Of a stretch of DNA of 64,000 nucleotides, positions 51,381 through 62,000 are shown in pieces (within the stretch, counting starts at the first letter, position 1; every line of letters starts with the position of its first letter). Below the pieces are notes generated by a model. That model did no database searches, had not been told where the DNA came from, and worked only from the letters and a program-made list of their open reading frames with translations. Source of the stretch: Acanthochlamys bracteata (lineage: Eukaryota; Streptophyta; Magnoliopsida; Pandanales; Velloziaceae); NCBI GenBank assembly GCA_019914995.1, contig CM034129.1:8425725-8489724 (forward strand). Reading direction: 5' to 3'. A program made the translations under genes and the position numbers.

Positions 51381-51417
51381 AGAATCAGATTCCATCTCCA
51401 AGAGCTTAGCTATAAAT
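51381..51417 (+). promoter_or_regulatory. Promoter of His-rich gene 1: palindrome and TATA box
   Basis: AGAATCAGATTCC at 51381-51393 (12 of 13 match to the cluster motif) and TATAAAT at 51411, 90 bp before the ATG. Confidence 0.75.
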
Positions 51418-51500
51418 CCATTCAAGGGATACTCGCATCTGCAATCGCATACAAATTCCTGAAAGTTTTAGCAGTACAACAAATTCATCAAGGAAAAACA

Positions 51501-51761
51501 ATGTCGTTTCACCAGGAGCACGGGTGCGAAGGAGAACAATGGCGCGAGCCTCATCATCAACATGAAGGAGGGTACTACAACCCTCATGGTGGTGAATACA
51601 TGCACGGCCACGAGGAGCCTCGCCATGAGACAATTGTTGAACGTGTAGAAACTGTTGTTGATGACCACCACGGTGGCGACGTTGGGCACCACGGCGATGG
51701 ATACTATGGTGAAAGCCATGGAGTTCGCCCGCACCACCATGGCGAAGACCATCAGTACTAG
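51501..51761 (+). CDS. His-rich small protein 1 (cluster member), 86 residues
   Basis: Intronless. 18 of 86 residues are His, mixed with Gly, Glu, Asp and Tyr; there is one Cys and no signal peptide or membrane segment. It starts MSF like four of its neighbours. The non-repetitive core is ETIVERVETVVDD (about residues 43-55), predicted to form an amphipathic helix, followed by a weak tail module GDGYYGES. The start is fixed by the shared ATGTCGTT context and the TATA box 90 bp upstream. Function is unknown; divalent-metal binding is plausible from composition only. It is the first of six tandem plus-strand paralogues. Confidence 0.85.
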   Translation: MSFHQEHGCEGEQWREPHHQHEGGYYNPHGGEYMHGHEEPRHETIVERVETVVDDHHGGDVGHHGDGYYGESHGVRPHHHGEDHQY

Positions 51762-51810
51762 TTTGATTATGCATGTACGTATATAGTCGTGCATGGTTTT
51801 GGTCTGTCTT

Positions 51811-51846
51811 AGATGGACTGGTTTATACAATAAAGACCATGCTAGC
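51811..51846 (+). terminator. Shared 3' UTR motif with poly(A)-signal-like AATAAA, gene 1
   Basis: Reads agatggactggtttataca then AATAAAGACCATGCT. Closely matches the block downstream of gene 4. Confidence 0.6.
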
Positions 51847-53333
51847 TAGCTAGCTTGCTGCTTATGTACTTGGTTACAAACGTATAAAATTAGATACCCA
51901 ATATCATCATACATCGTTCTTAATGTTTTTACATCAGGTCATTCCCCATTTTTTTTGGTAGCATGAGCTTGAATCTCTTCTCTATAACTAGATGAAGGAC
52001 TTTGGAGGACTGCTACATATATCGTTGTTTTGATCTTGTCTCCTTCAGTAATCTACTCCTCACCTACGTAAGAAATTAAGGAACTTTTGAGAAACCTTTT
52101 TTGCATGATCGAATTTCTGATCCAAATCTTCTATACGAATTTCTCAGCAGATCAACATAGGCGATGGAGGGATCGTAATTGAGATCAGCGACGTTCAATG
52201 AGAAGATGATTGGATAATATTACAGAGATTAGAAGATAAATTAGATAGAATTACTACAGACTAAAAAAAATTAAAACAGTTGGTAATAAAAATCAATATA
52301 CAAATCAAATAATTCTATTAAGATTAACAGCTATACGTATTAAAATTTAGTTACTAACGTTGAAATGCTGAAGTGATTTTGATAAAAAATAAAGGTATTA
52401 AGAATTATAATTTACATTTTGGAAGCATTAACTGTTTATTTGATAAGTGAAAATATTCTTTTGAATAGTATTTACAGGTTAAAGTTTATTTTCATTCAGT
52501 TTTGTAGTGCATTTTTTATTACACTAATGGAAATTTTGGACCAAACAATGAACCAAAAAAATATCATATAATGTTTGTCCATATTTCTGAATAGAAATGG
52601 ACATCAAACAGAGTTCAGTTTGAGCAGAATTCACTGAAAAAAGTTGATAAAAATATAAAAGATTTGAAGAAATCTACACTGCATACCAGTTCATGAAAGC
52701 ATGTTCAGAGAGATTTTTAGCGGAATTCTGAAGACGTTTTGGCAGAGATATTTTCACGACAAGTACAATGATACATAAGGACGAAATTAAAGTCCACAAT
52801 CAAAGTAACTCATAAACATGCAAGAATTTATAAACAAAATTGTCAAAAACATGAAGAAAATTGCTCTGTATATAGAAAGCATGATGCTGCTGATCAGCTT
52901 TGAGCATGTATTGCAGCATGATTTTGAAAATGACTTTGGAAGATTCAAGCGAAGATATTTGCAGAACGCAGGCTTCTACATACAGAGAAGGAAATCATCA
53001 ACAAATACTCTTGTGTTATTGATAAACATGATAAAAGTTCGTGAAATTTGGTTTATGAGCGCTTCAAAAGTCTAAAAATCAACTTAGAACTGTTCCAATC
53101 TTTCCATTGAAAACTTAGATTTTCAAACCAATCTGTAAAATGAAATATAAAAAATTTTATATAAAATTTTGTAGTCCAACTCTTCTGCATATATATAAAG
53201 GAAATAAACTGCATAGTTGAAGAAAGGACTGCTCCACAATTTAATGCCATCTATAGACCTACTAGAATGTAACAAAGTGCATACATATTAGATTCCATTC
53301 ATGACAATTTATTAAACTAGGCCAGAAAAATAT
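51847..53333. other. Spacer between His-rich genes 1 and 2
   Basis: AT-rich. The frame 52818-53075 shows no His-rich character or other recognisable content. Nothing supported. Confidence 0.4.
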
Positions 53334-53398
53334 AGAATCAGATTCTTGTTCTTGATCTTTCATCTTTCATACATCTGCTAACTCATTCAACTATAAAT
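53334..53398 (+). promoter_or_regulatory. Promoter of His-rich gene 2: palindrome and TATA box
   Basis: Exact AGAATCAGATTCT at 53334-53346 and TATAAAT at 53392. Confidence 0.78.
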
Positions 53399-53472
53399 AC
53401 ATGCATAGCAAAGGAAAAGCAATCTATAAACATATAGAAACCACAGGAGATCAAATCTACGCAACCGAAAAT

Positions 53473-53778
53473 ATGGCTTCTCACTACCACCGGTATGACA
53501 ACCACCACGAGCATGAGCGTGAGCATGACAACCACTACGGCAGTGCCTATGGAGAACGACAGCATGGCTATCAGGAAAGTGACTATGCTCCCTACGACGA
53601 CCACAGGCACGGGTACCCTGGTGAAACTCGACGTGAAGGAACATTTGCCCAGAAACTAGGTGGCGTTCTGGAAAATGTTGGAGAAAGACTCCATGGAGAC
53701 AACAGGGGTAGTTATGGAGCTGAGCATAACATGAACAACGTCCATGGTCATGGATATGGACACCCAAACTCATACTAG
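53473..53778 (+). CDS. His-rich small protein 2 (cluster member), 101 residues
   Basis: Intronless, 15 His in 101 residues, rich in Tyr, Gly, Asp and Asn. The core differs from gene 1: GTFAQKLGGVLENVGERLHG (about residues 57-76), the second subtype shared with gene 3. The N-terminus is MASHYH instead of MSFHHH. An upstream in-frame ATG at 53401 is only 9 bp past the TATA box and should precede the transcript start, so 53473 is preferred; its context (gaaaatATG) also matches the paralogues. No signal peptide or membrane segment. Function unknown. Confidence 0.85.
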   Translation: MASHYHRYDNHHEHEREHDNHYGSAYGERQHGYQESDYAPYDDHRHGYPGETRREGTFAQKLGGVLENVGERLHGDNRGSYGAEHNMNNVHGHGYGHPNSY

Positions 53779-54684
53779 GATCAGTAGGATGTAGCAAATA
53801 AACAACCATATATATGTATGCCAGGTGTTGGCGTGTCTTGCTCCTACATGTATGATATGTATGTATGGATGTATCTGTATGATGGCACGTAGGGTGCTAG
53901 CTTCTCTAGTTATTACTAATTAAATAAAGTAGTTGTTATAGTACTTCTGTAATTCAGTGATCTTAACGATATATTGGATAGTTTGGATTATATGTACATG
54001 TACGTGTAGTGAATCAATAAAATTTTAGTCGAACTAAAAATCAGAGAGAAAAATTAGGTACTTAATTAACAACTTCTGCTCATTCATTCTCGGAATTAAT
54101 GATTGAAACAAGGCCAAAACCCCATTCTAAATAACTATAGGAAACATTTTACTTGTAGCTGATTAGTGATACAAGCAGTTCTGAGACATGGTAAGAGCTT
54201 GTTTACTATCATCCCAAACTCTATTTTTTTTTTAAATCACTTTTAATATAAAATAAATAAAAAATTTAAAATAAATAAAAATTTGATATCCATAACTAAA
54301 CAAGGACCCATATCTTGCAAAGAGCTTTGAGTAGTTCGTTGATGATGTTTGCAATGCTTGATTTTTTTCACTTAGTTAACTTCCTAATCTTTTGTTGGAG
54401 TCGTGTATCTAAGTCTTTACATTTAAATTTCAGTTCAACTGAATCCAGATTAAGTCTCAGTCAAATCTCTTTGTTCTGTAAACAATTTCTTATGTCATTA
54501 TATATTTGTTAATTGATATTCTGAAGTGATTAATTCCATATATCTAGCTAGAATAACAATGAATCATGCATATCAAAGAAATTCCACTCTCAAAAATATA
54601 TAAAAAATATGCCATCTGCACTCTAATCAAAGTTGTAACATAAAAAAAGATTAATATTCCATTCCAATGCCACACTATAAAAGT

Positions 54685-54740
54685 AGAATCAGATTCTTCT
54701 CCAATTCAGAAAAATAAACTTCCAGCATAAAGCTATAAAT
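54685..54740 (+). promoter_or_regulatory. Promoter of His-rich gene 3: palindrome and TATA box
   Basis: Exact AGAATCAGATTCT at 54685-54697 and TATAAAT at 54734. Confidence 0.78.
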
Positions 54741-54815
54741 AGCAAGCTCAAGCCACTGAACCCAAATGCATTACAAGAGAAACTAAAGATCTAACAATCT
54801 TTCCTTCTTCTGAAA

Positions 54816-55118
54816 ATGTCGTTCCACCACCATGACAACTACGATCACCACCACGGTCATGACTATGAGCACCACCATGGAGATTTCCACGGTCCTCATG
54901 AGGAGTACGGCTATGAAGGCAGCAACTACGGACACGGTTATGGAGAGCATCGTCCTCGTGGAACTTTCATGCAGCAACTAGGCGGCGTTTTGGAAACCGT
55001 CGGCGAGAAGATGCATGACGGAGGCCGTAGAGGACACTACGGTGAAAGATACTATGAAGACGGGCATGGCCATGCTGATTATCATGGCCATAACCATGGA
55101 AGGGTTTACTATGACTAA
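54816..55118 (+). CDS. His-rich small protein 3 (cluster member), 100 residues
   Basis: Intronless, 21 His in 100 residues. Begins MSFHHHDNYDHHH, with alternating His, Gly, Tyr and Asp. The core is GTFMQQLGGVLETVGEKMHDG, the same subtype as gene 2. The tail holds the fullest form of the shared module, GHYGERYYEDG, then more GH repeats. No Cys. Gene 2 is 1.3 kb upstream, the closest spacing in the cluster, and the two are likely a recent pair. Function unknown; composition suggests an intrinsically disordered, possibly metal-binding protein (inference). Confidence 0.88.
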   Translation: MSFHHHDNYDHHHGHDYEHHHGDFHGPHEEYGYEGSNYGHGYGEHRPRGTFMQQLGGVLETVGEKMHDGGRRGHYGERYYEDGHGHADYHGHNHGRVYYD

Positions 55119-55174
55119 TTTGCTGTATATATATATATACATGACCTCCGTACTATCTATATTATATACATACA

Positions 55175-55205
55175 ATCACTAAATAAAGGGCGTTCTAGCT
55201 TGTTG
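55175..55205 (+). terminator. 3' UTR motif with AATAAA, gene 3
   Basis: The block aAATAAAGGGCGTTCTAGC resembles the motif after genes 1 and 4, but more loosely. Confidence 0.45.
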
Positions 55206-56760
55206 CTGTTAATTGGGAGTCTTCATAGATGCATGTATTACATGTTTTCTTCATTTATAATAAACAAACTTTGACTAATAATCTATTGATCTATATACGA
55301 TTCTATAAATAGGTGAAGGTGGGATTGCCCTAAAAGAGCCCTGTTTGGCAAAGCATTTTAAAAAAGCTTCTTGTCAATTTTTTATTTCATATTTGTAAAT
55401 ATTTTTTATAATATTTATAAAATTTATTTGAAATTTAAAAATATAAAAAAATTATATAATAAAATATTTTTATTATTATTTAGTTAAAATAATAAAACTT
55501 ATTTATAAAAACAGAATAAAAATATTTTTTATTTTAAAAAAACTTTTTTTAAAAACACTCACAATTACCGGAAAATCATTATATATATATCCTCAGAATA
55601 CGGTTATGGCACTTTGAAGACAAAAGTAAGTATTCACCAATTTTTCACTAGTAATGTATAAATGAACATATATACTTTATTAATGTATACACGTATGACA
55701 TTTTCAATATACCAATTATTTGATGATACTAATTACAAACGAATATATATATTACGCTGAATAATACCTAAAACTTGTACGTATGTGTTCACGAGATATA
55801 TAAAGATCAACTTAAGAATTTGTAAATTAATTTGAACAATATTTTATATAGTATTCAAATTAATATAAATTCACTTTTTTTTTCATTTGTGTATGCATGT
55901 TCTTATTTATATTAGTTAACTTTAAAGTTATAGTTATAATTAACTTAAAGACAATTAGAGGTGCCACGCGCGCGTTATAATTCACTACTAAAATAAATTA
56001 TAAAATATTTTTCTGATGAACTTGTTTTTTTTTCTTTTTGGCTCATGTTTTATGCATGTTAATCATTCTAGTATATCTTTCATCATTTATATTGTATATG
56101 TATTAAATATTTAAATATTTCAAATTTAACTAAAGCAATAAATATGCAGAACGATATACTAGTTGCATACATAACGGGCTAGTATATGTATGCACTTGGT
56201 GAAAAATAGTTCCGTGATAGTTAAATAATATGATAATGCGTTACTATTTAGTGGTGGCCTAGGCTGTGTTGGCGTTGTGCGTTCTCCATTTTATTTTCAT
56301 TTTATAGTTTTTAATAAATTTTTATATAATATTTTATAAAATTTATTTAAAATTTAAAAAATACAAAACAATTTATGTAGTAATATTTAATTATTAATTA
56401 TTTTTATTTTTTTGAAATAAAAAAATAAACTCATGTTAAAATAAAAGTTTTTATTTCAGAAAAATTTTAATTTATAATTATTTTGAAATGTTTCAAAAGT
56501 TCCTGAATTATTACGAACAAGCTTTTTTGGGCCTGAATTTCTGAATAATATTGCGGGCCTGCCCATGAAATGGCTCGAACTATTTTGGCATTTGACAATT
56601 AATTGTAATTAATTAATCAGCATTACCACTTCATGGCCGCCCTCCGTATATCACACACATCTTCTCACAGGCATTTTCTCGAACACCACCGGGACCCTTT
56701 GTTTCCTCAAAACAGATTCACTCCGCTACTTAAATCCACGTACGTAAAATTAAAAAATCG
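55206..56760. other. Spacer between His-rich genes 3 and 4
   Basis: Contains AT-rich MITE-like blocks near 55335-55570 (starting ccctgtttggca) and 56270-56510. No gene. Confidence 0.45.
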
Positions 56761-56814
56761 AGAATCAGATTCTCACTAACTTTTGTACTAATTAAGCAAG
56801 CCTTATATATAAAT
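56761..56814 (+). promoter_or_regulatory. Promoter of His-rich gene 4: palindrome and TATA box
   Basis: Exact AGAATCAGATTCT at 56761-56773 and TATATAAAT at 56806-56814. Confidence 0.78.
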
Positions 56815-56903
56815 AGCTATCCACATTCCAATCCCATTACATACAAATTAAGCATTCAAAGTACTACTATCATTCGCTGCAAAACGATATTCACTGATTG
56901 AAG

Positions 56904-57185
56904 ATGTCGTTCCATCACCATGGCCATGATGACTTCAATCATCACCACGACCACCGCGGAGAGTTGGGTGAAACTGAAGAGATAGTCTACGTCGACAACA
57001 GCCGCGACCACCACCACCACCATGACGAGCCTCACAGAGAGACGTTCGTAGAACGTGTGGAGACCGTGGTTGAAGACGGAGAAAGGCACGATCACCACCC
57101 GCATGGTGGGCATTACGGCGAAAGATACTATGATGATGGGTGCGGCCATGTTGCTCACCACAGTTCTGTTGTCTACCGTGACTGA
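56904..57185 (+). CDS. His-rich small protein 4 (cluster member), 93 residues
   Basis: Intronless, 22 His in 93 residues, including a run of five. Combines features of both subtypes: His-rich start MSFHHHGHDDFNHHH, the acidic/valine block TEEIVYVDN, the core ETFVERVETVVEDG and the tail GHYGERYYDDG. It therefore bridges the very His-rich genes 1-3 and the more acidic genes 5-6. The ATG at 56904 is the first after the TATA box in this frame. One Cys lies near the C-terminus. Function unknown. Confidence 0.88.
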   Translation: MSFHHHGHDDFNHHHDHRGELGETEEIVYVDNSRDHHHHHDEPHRETFVERVETVVEDGERHDHHPHGGHYGERYYDDGCGHVAHHSSVVYRD

Positions 57186-57302
57186 GCTGAATCAGAACAA
57201 CTAGGCTGCTCCAATAGTAGTACAGTGTAGAGAAGCCTAGTAGGCAGACTGCTATAGTTATGTATGAATGTATGTATATATGCATGGTGAATCTATCTAT
57301 AA

Positions 57303-57335
57303 GATAGACTGGGTTATAAATAAGGGCCATGCTTT
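57303..57335 (+). terminator. 3' UTR motif, gene 4
   Basis: Reads gatagactgggttataaa then TAAGGGCCATGCT, matching the block after gene 1 at most positions. Confidence 0.6.
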
Positions 57336-58505
57336 TGCTTTCGTTCTAGTAATTAATGGAATACATATGCATACTGAACGAGCGTGTTTAGACGCATGCG
57401 AATTAAAGGTATCTAAAAAACTATACGTCCCCATGTAGATGAACAATAATTGTGTTAGAATTCTCATGCAAATAATTTAAGAAGAAAGGAGTGAATCCAA
57501 TTGTATTAAATTTAAAACTTTTCTTAGTAAAAAAAAAAAAATGGGTTCAAGTGTTGCTGTTTTCTGTACCGTAGTAAATTAATTATGTGGAATAGTTTGG
57601 GCATGAGAAATTAATAAACATAACACTAAAATCACAGATCGCATAAAATTCCTTTACTATGCTTCGGTAGAAAACGTGCTCACATTTACGTACGATCATT
57701 AATGGTCTGTTTCGATCATAGGCAGTGATATATAGTGAAAGGGAAGGTGAAACATTTTTTTACAGCTGCTCAAGTTTGGCACTGCTTCGTTAAAGCAAGA
57801 GAAGAGGAGCAGTTCCTCATCAGTCATCATTCCTTATAAAATATGGTTAAATATATACCTAGCGATTCGATAGATACAAAAAAAAAATTTGCTTCCTATT
57901 TTATCATTTTACTTAATTTTTTTATATAGTAATTATTTCTAATTTAATACTATATAAGTTTAATAAAATTTTATATGTTTTTTTCAGTTTACAAGAGAGA
58001 TTCTACTATAAACTTTTTAAAAATTTAGCACGTGTGTATATTCATTTTAATTTTAATTGTTTAATTGGTAGAAATAATTATAAAATTATATGATCAATTT
58101 TTTTATATTTACAACAGAATTTAATTTTGTTAAATTACACCTAACATTAATTTAAAGTTAGATTAATATAAATATAAAAACTATTTAAGTTTCTATTAAA
58201 ATAAATTTCATTAATTATTTATTTATCTATCTATTCAAATACTTAATTAATTTGTTACATTTACTATATATTCAAACACAATAATTGGTAAAGATAAATG
58301 ACTATCCTTTTCGTTCCGTAATCTTATTAGTTTTTATCTTTTTTCTTATTTTATTTATTATTTATGTATTCAAACATACTTTAAAAGAAATACATGTTTT
58401 AGCCTCTCATGTCAATATATATTTGTTAGTGGTAAAATGAAAGAACAGATAGGTAGGCATGGCTCATTCTTAGTGGTAATATCTTTTTAGAGAAGCCCGG
58501 AAACA
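57336..58505. other. Spacer between His-rich gene 4 and a MITE
   Basis: AT-rich, no gene or bounded element seen. Confidence 0.4.
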
Positions 58506-58995
58506 CTATGGGCGTGTTTTAAAGTGGGTAACTCTATTTTTTTTGTTCAATTTTAAATTATGAGAAGTTCAGTAATTCAATCTTCCTGTTTGACATTATT
58601 TATAAATTTTTTTATTCAACTTTTTTTATTTTATTTTATATTTATTAATAAATTTTTTAAATATAATAGTCAGATCTTGTTATTACTTATTTTTATTAAT
58701 ATATTAGATAAAAATTAGATCTTATTTTTTAAAACTTCTAAAAATACATTTCGGTATAAAAAAGTTTTTTTAAAAAATAATTTCAAACATTCCATAAGAA
58801 TTTCACTTTCATTTTACTTTTAGTAAACTCATCCCTATAACTTATTATCAAATAAGTTACGTATAGACTATAACTTCGAACTCACTATCGAATAAAATTA
58901 AAATATAAATACTAGACTCACTTTCACTATTTTTAAAAAATTACAATTTTAATTTTTATGAAGCTCATTTACGCATATTTAAAACACGCCCATAG
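58506..58995. mobile_element. Tourist-like MITE with 18 bp perfect inverted ends
   Basis: CTATGGGCGTGTTTTAAA and its exact complement lie at the two ends (490 bp). The end sequence is nearly the same as that of the element at 24347. Non-coding. It sits in the upstream region of His-rich gene 5. Confidence 0.85.
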
Positions 58996-59166
58996 GATCA
59001 TAAAAGCTACATATAATAATCAAGATAGAAAGCAATTGATCAGATGAAGAGGAACGCAAGTGAATAAGTGATTCCCAAAAGTTATATTCCCTGCGTGCCG
59101 GCCGCCATACAAATCAACCACTTGATTGAATATATAAAGATTGCCGCTATAGTCAAAAGCTAAACT

Positions 59167-59230
59167 AGAATCCAATTCCTTTTACATCATATGAAAACTT
59201 ACGTATTCTTCTTAAGCAGGGCTATAAATA
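59167..59230 (+). promoter_or_regulatory. Promoter of His-rich gene 5: diverged palindrome and TATA box
   Basis: AGAATCCAATTCC at 59167-59179 (10 of 13 match) and TATAAAT at 59223. Confidence 0.6.
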
Positions 59231-59328
59231 CACAACCCACATAAACCCAATTCCATGCACAAAGCTCTAATTACTTCATACATCACTAGAGCTAGATCTT
59301 GTTAGACATCACAGTAGCGACTCTGAAA

Positions 59329-59610
59329 ATGTCGTTCTTTGGCAACAAGCACCACCACCACAGCGGCTACCCGAAAACTGAAGAATACCGTGACGTTGTT
59401 GAGGAGGTTGTCTATGTTGGTGACAACAGGCGCCGTGGCCATGGATATGGATATCCTGAGGAGACTACGGTTGTCGAACGTGTAGAGACTGTTGTTGAAG
59501 ATGAAAGGTTCCGCCGCCCGGTTCATCATCATGCCGGACACTTCAATGAGCGCTACGAAGACAAGGTCTACGTCTATGAGGATGAGTGCAACACTCGCCG
59601 TTTCTACTGA
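59329..59610 (+). CDS. His-rich small protein 5 (cluster member), 93 residues
   Basis: Intronless. Only 9 His in 93 residues, with more acids, Arg and Val than genes 1-4. Order of modules: MSFFGNKHHHH, EEYRDVVEEVVYVGDN, ETTVVERVETVVEDE, then GHFNERYEDKVYVYEDE. The VYV block thus occurs twice. The ATG has the shared gaaaATGTCGTT context. The shorter His content suggests either loss or an ancestral state. Function unknown. Confidence 0.88.
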   Translation: MSFFGNKHHHHSGYPKTEEYRDVVEEVVYVGDNRRRGHGYGYPEETTVVERVETVVEDERFRRPVHHHAGHFNERYEDKVYVYEDECNTRRFY

Positions 59611-59675
59611 AATGATCTGAATATATAGCACGGCGGCGGTGATGCTTCATGTTCCATGCATGATAGTATTCGCGT

Positions 59676-59702
59676 ATAAGAATAAACAACGTGCATGCTT
59701 TT
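59676..59702 (+). terminator. Probable poly(A) signal region, gene 5
   Basis: AATAAACAACGTGCATGCTT, a loose version of the cluster 3' motif. Confidence 0.4.
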
Positions 59703-61464
59703 TAGCTTATTTTGTGCGTTATGTATTTCTGTGAAGTTATAATTAAAGTGGCTTCTTATATATATTGTATAGCTAGATACTGTGCCCTCTCTGATCATGT
59801 ACACCTCTGTTGAACCACAACGAATAATCAAAACTCCATATTTTATTAAGATATCATACGATATTTTAATATATAAAGCTTACGTTCTTGAAGATTTCGA
59901 AAAGCAAGTTAAAGTTTTAAAAAGAAATTTTGTTTTAACGCTTTTTAAAAAATATATTTAATTTTTTATCTCATAATAATAATAATAATTTATATAAAAA
60001 ATCTATAATGTTCAATTCACATACATTTTTTAAATTTTAAAAATTTTCAAAATACTGTAAAATATTTATTAAAAATAAAAATTGGAATTAAATGATGGAA
60101 TAAAAGGAGATACCAAACAATCCCCTTAACAACCCATGAATGATATATTTAATTTTGTTTTCATGGGTATATACTATCTCCCTTTACTTATTACAAGCCC
60201 ACTGAAGCATAATATGCCTAATTTTAGTTTCATCACACCCTTAATTAAATGTATTTAGTTTAATAGAACTATATTATTTTCAAACGAACACCAATCCTTT
60301 GTAATATGAGTTAGTTACGCTGTGTTAAAAATTACTAATTAGTCTTGGCAGTATAAAGTATAAATATCTCATAAACAGCTAAAATTTATAGTTACGGTTT
60401 GCAAACTAAAAATTAAAAATATTAGATGTTGCTAAACATATAAGTACTATTTATGTAAAATTTCATTTTTATTTTTTTGATTTTTCATCAAAATGCCATT
60501 AAAATTTATAATTTTTATTTGACCTTTATTGATCAATATTTTAATGGTGCGTTGATTAACGGTTAAGATATATCTCAAATTTTATAACTTATATTTTCTG
60601 ATGTATAAAACTATTTTAATAAAATTAATTTGTGATTTAAAATTTATTAGTATAAATATGAACCTATTAGAGACCGAATTTTAATATGAGTGCAACCAAA
60701 CTCTAAACTATTAACCAAAACAAGAACCCCAACCAAGTCTCTAATTTCAAATGCTCGCAAACTAGTGATGGCAGAAATTATAATAATCTAGGAATATTTT
60801 TTGCTTAGCAATATTATAAATGAATCTAAAAGAATTTGGTAAGACGATTGGATGAGATATACAAATGTTGCGTGGTAATTAAAGCATTACATTTTTAAAG
60901 AGAGAAAGAAGAAACAAGTAAAACATATCTAAAGACGTAACTTGGTTACAGATCTCATGAAGCAAAAAAGTAAAACATATAATTCAGATTTTAAATTAGG
61001 GTTTTTTTCATGTATTTTAATTTTTACTTTAAACTTTATTTTAATTTTATATAAAATATTACTTTTATTAAGATTTTAATTTAAACTTCATCTTATTATT
61101 TTAGTTACTATTTTAAAATTTAAAATTTATCAAAATTTATTTTTTATCGAATTTTATTTCATAAAACTCTCAATTGGATAAATTTTATTTTTACGCAATC
61201 AAATTACGTTCTACACTTAAAGCCATAACATCAAGTGGTTCTAGTTATTCCCGATCTCCAGCTTTTTTTGTAAACTTTTCTACATGGAGATGGAACAACA
61301 CCGCGATCATTATTTGCGAACGTGATTGCCAACAATTAATTAAAATTAACCGAAACTCGTAAACCATGCCTCTTAGCGGCAACTTGACTGAATATATAAA
61401 GTTGCACCAAAAGAAAATATCCCAATTTTCATAGTCATGTAAATCTATCTATCTTCTTATCTTT
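59703..61464. other. Spacer between His-rich genes 5 and 6
   Basis: Contains an AT-rich MITE-like block near 59930-60120 and further AT-rich DNA. The open frame 61174-61362 has no recognisable content. Confidence 0.4.
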
Positions 61465-61498
61465 CTGGAATATGGTTCTTCCTAAACCATCTATAACT
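61465..61498 (+). promoter_or_regulatory. Promoter of His-rich gene 6: weak motif and TATA-like box
   Basis: GGAATATGGTTCT at about 61466-61478 (9 of 13 match) and tataact at 61492. The weakest of the six. Confidence 0.4.
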
Positions 61499-61591
61499 AA
61501 CACAAACCTCAAGCTATAGATTCATCACTACAAACGTACAAACAGATCTTCTCCAGCTTTCACATACACGCACCACCACAGCTCATCAAGC

Positions 61592-61909
61592 ATGTCGTTC
61601 CTGGCGAACGAAAACCCTCACCGCCACCAGCACCACCCCAGCTACCCAAAAGTTGAAGAATACCGCGACGTGGAAGAGTATGTCTACGTAAGTGATGGTC
61701 ACAGCAAGCAACATCACCGTGCTCATCATGGTCACGGATTTCCTCATCACCAGGAAACTGTTGTTGAACGAATAGAGACTGTTGTGGAAGAAGACAATGA
61801 GAGCTTCCGCCACCCTTCAGGGCACTTCACTGAGCGCTATGAAGACACTGTTTATGTTCGTGATGATGGTTATGGAGCTGCTCGCCCCCGCCATGCCTGG
61901 AATTTTTAA
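61592..61909 (+). CDS. His-rich small protein 6 (cluster member), 105 residues
   Basis: Intronless, 15 His in 105 residues. Closest to gene 5: MSFLANEN, PKVEEYRDVEEYVYVSDG, a short HH-rich linker, QETVVERIETVVEEDN, then GHFTERYEDTVYVRDDG and a C-terminus ending AWNF. No Cys, signal peptide or membrane segment. The start is the first ATG after the TATA-like box and has the shared ATGTCGTTC context. It is the last recognised member of the cluster. Confidence 0.88.
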   Translation: MSFLANENPHRHQHHPSYPKVEEYRDVEEYVYVSDGHSKQHHRAHHGHGFPHHQETVVERIETVVEEDNESFRHPSGHFTERYEDTVYVRDDGYGAARPRHAWNF

Positions 61910-61970
61910 CTGATGAAATTAACAATTGTTGTTAGCATGGTTATCCGTGGTGTTCTATTTATGTACTACT

Positions 61971-62000
61971 CGGGGTTTAAGCAAGGACTATGCATGCTGA
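61971..62000 (+). terminator. 3' UTR motif, gene 6
   Basis: ggggtttaagcaaGGACTATGCATGC, partly matching the motif after genes 1 and 4. Confidence 0.4.

Noticed and set aside
53401..53472. Upstream in-frame start of His-rich gene 2
   Set aside because: It lies 9 bp after the TATA box, before the likely transcript start, and the extra residues have no counterpart in the paralogues.
54783..54977. Minus-strand frames across the His-rich genes that look like Val/Met-rich membrane proteins (also 51468-51830, 53383-53610, 56856-57161, 59302-59631, 61586-61813)
   Set aside because: They are complements of the plus-strand His codons: CAC and CAT read as GTG and ATG on the other strand, giving false hydrophobic stretches. 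Promoter and 3' signals are on the plus strand.
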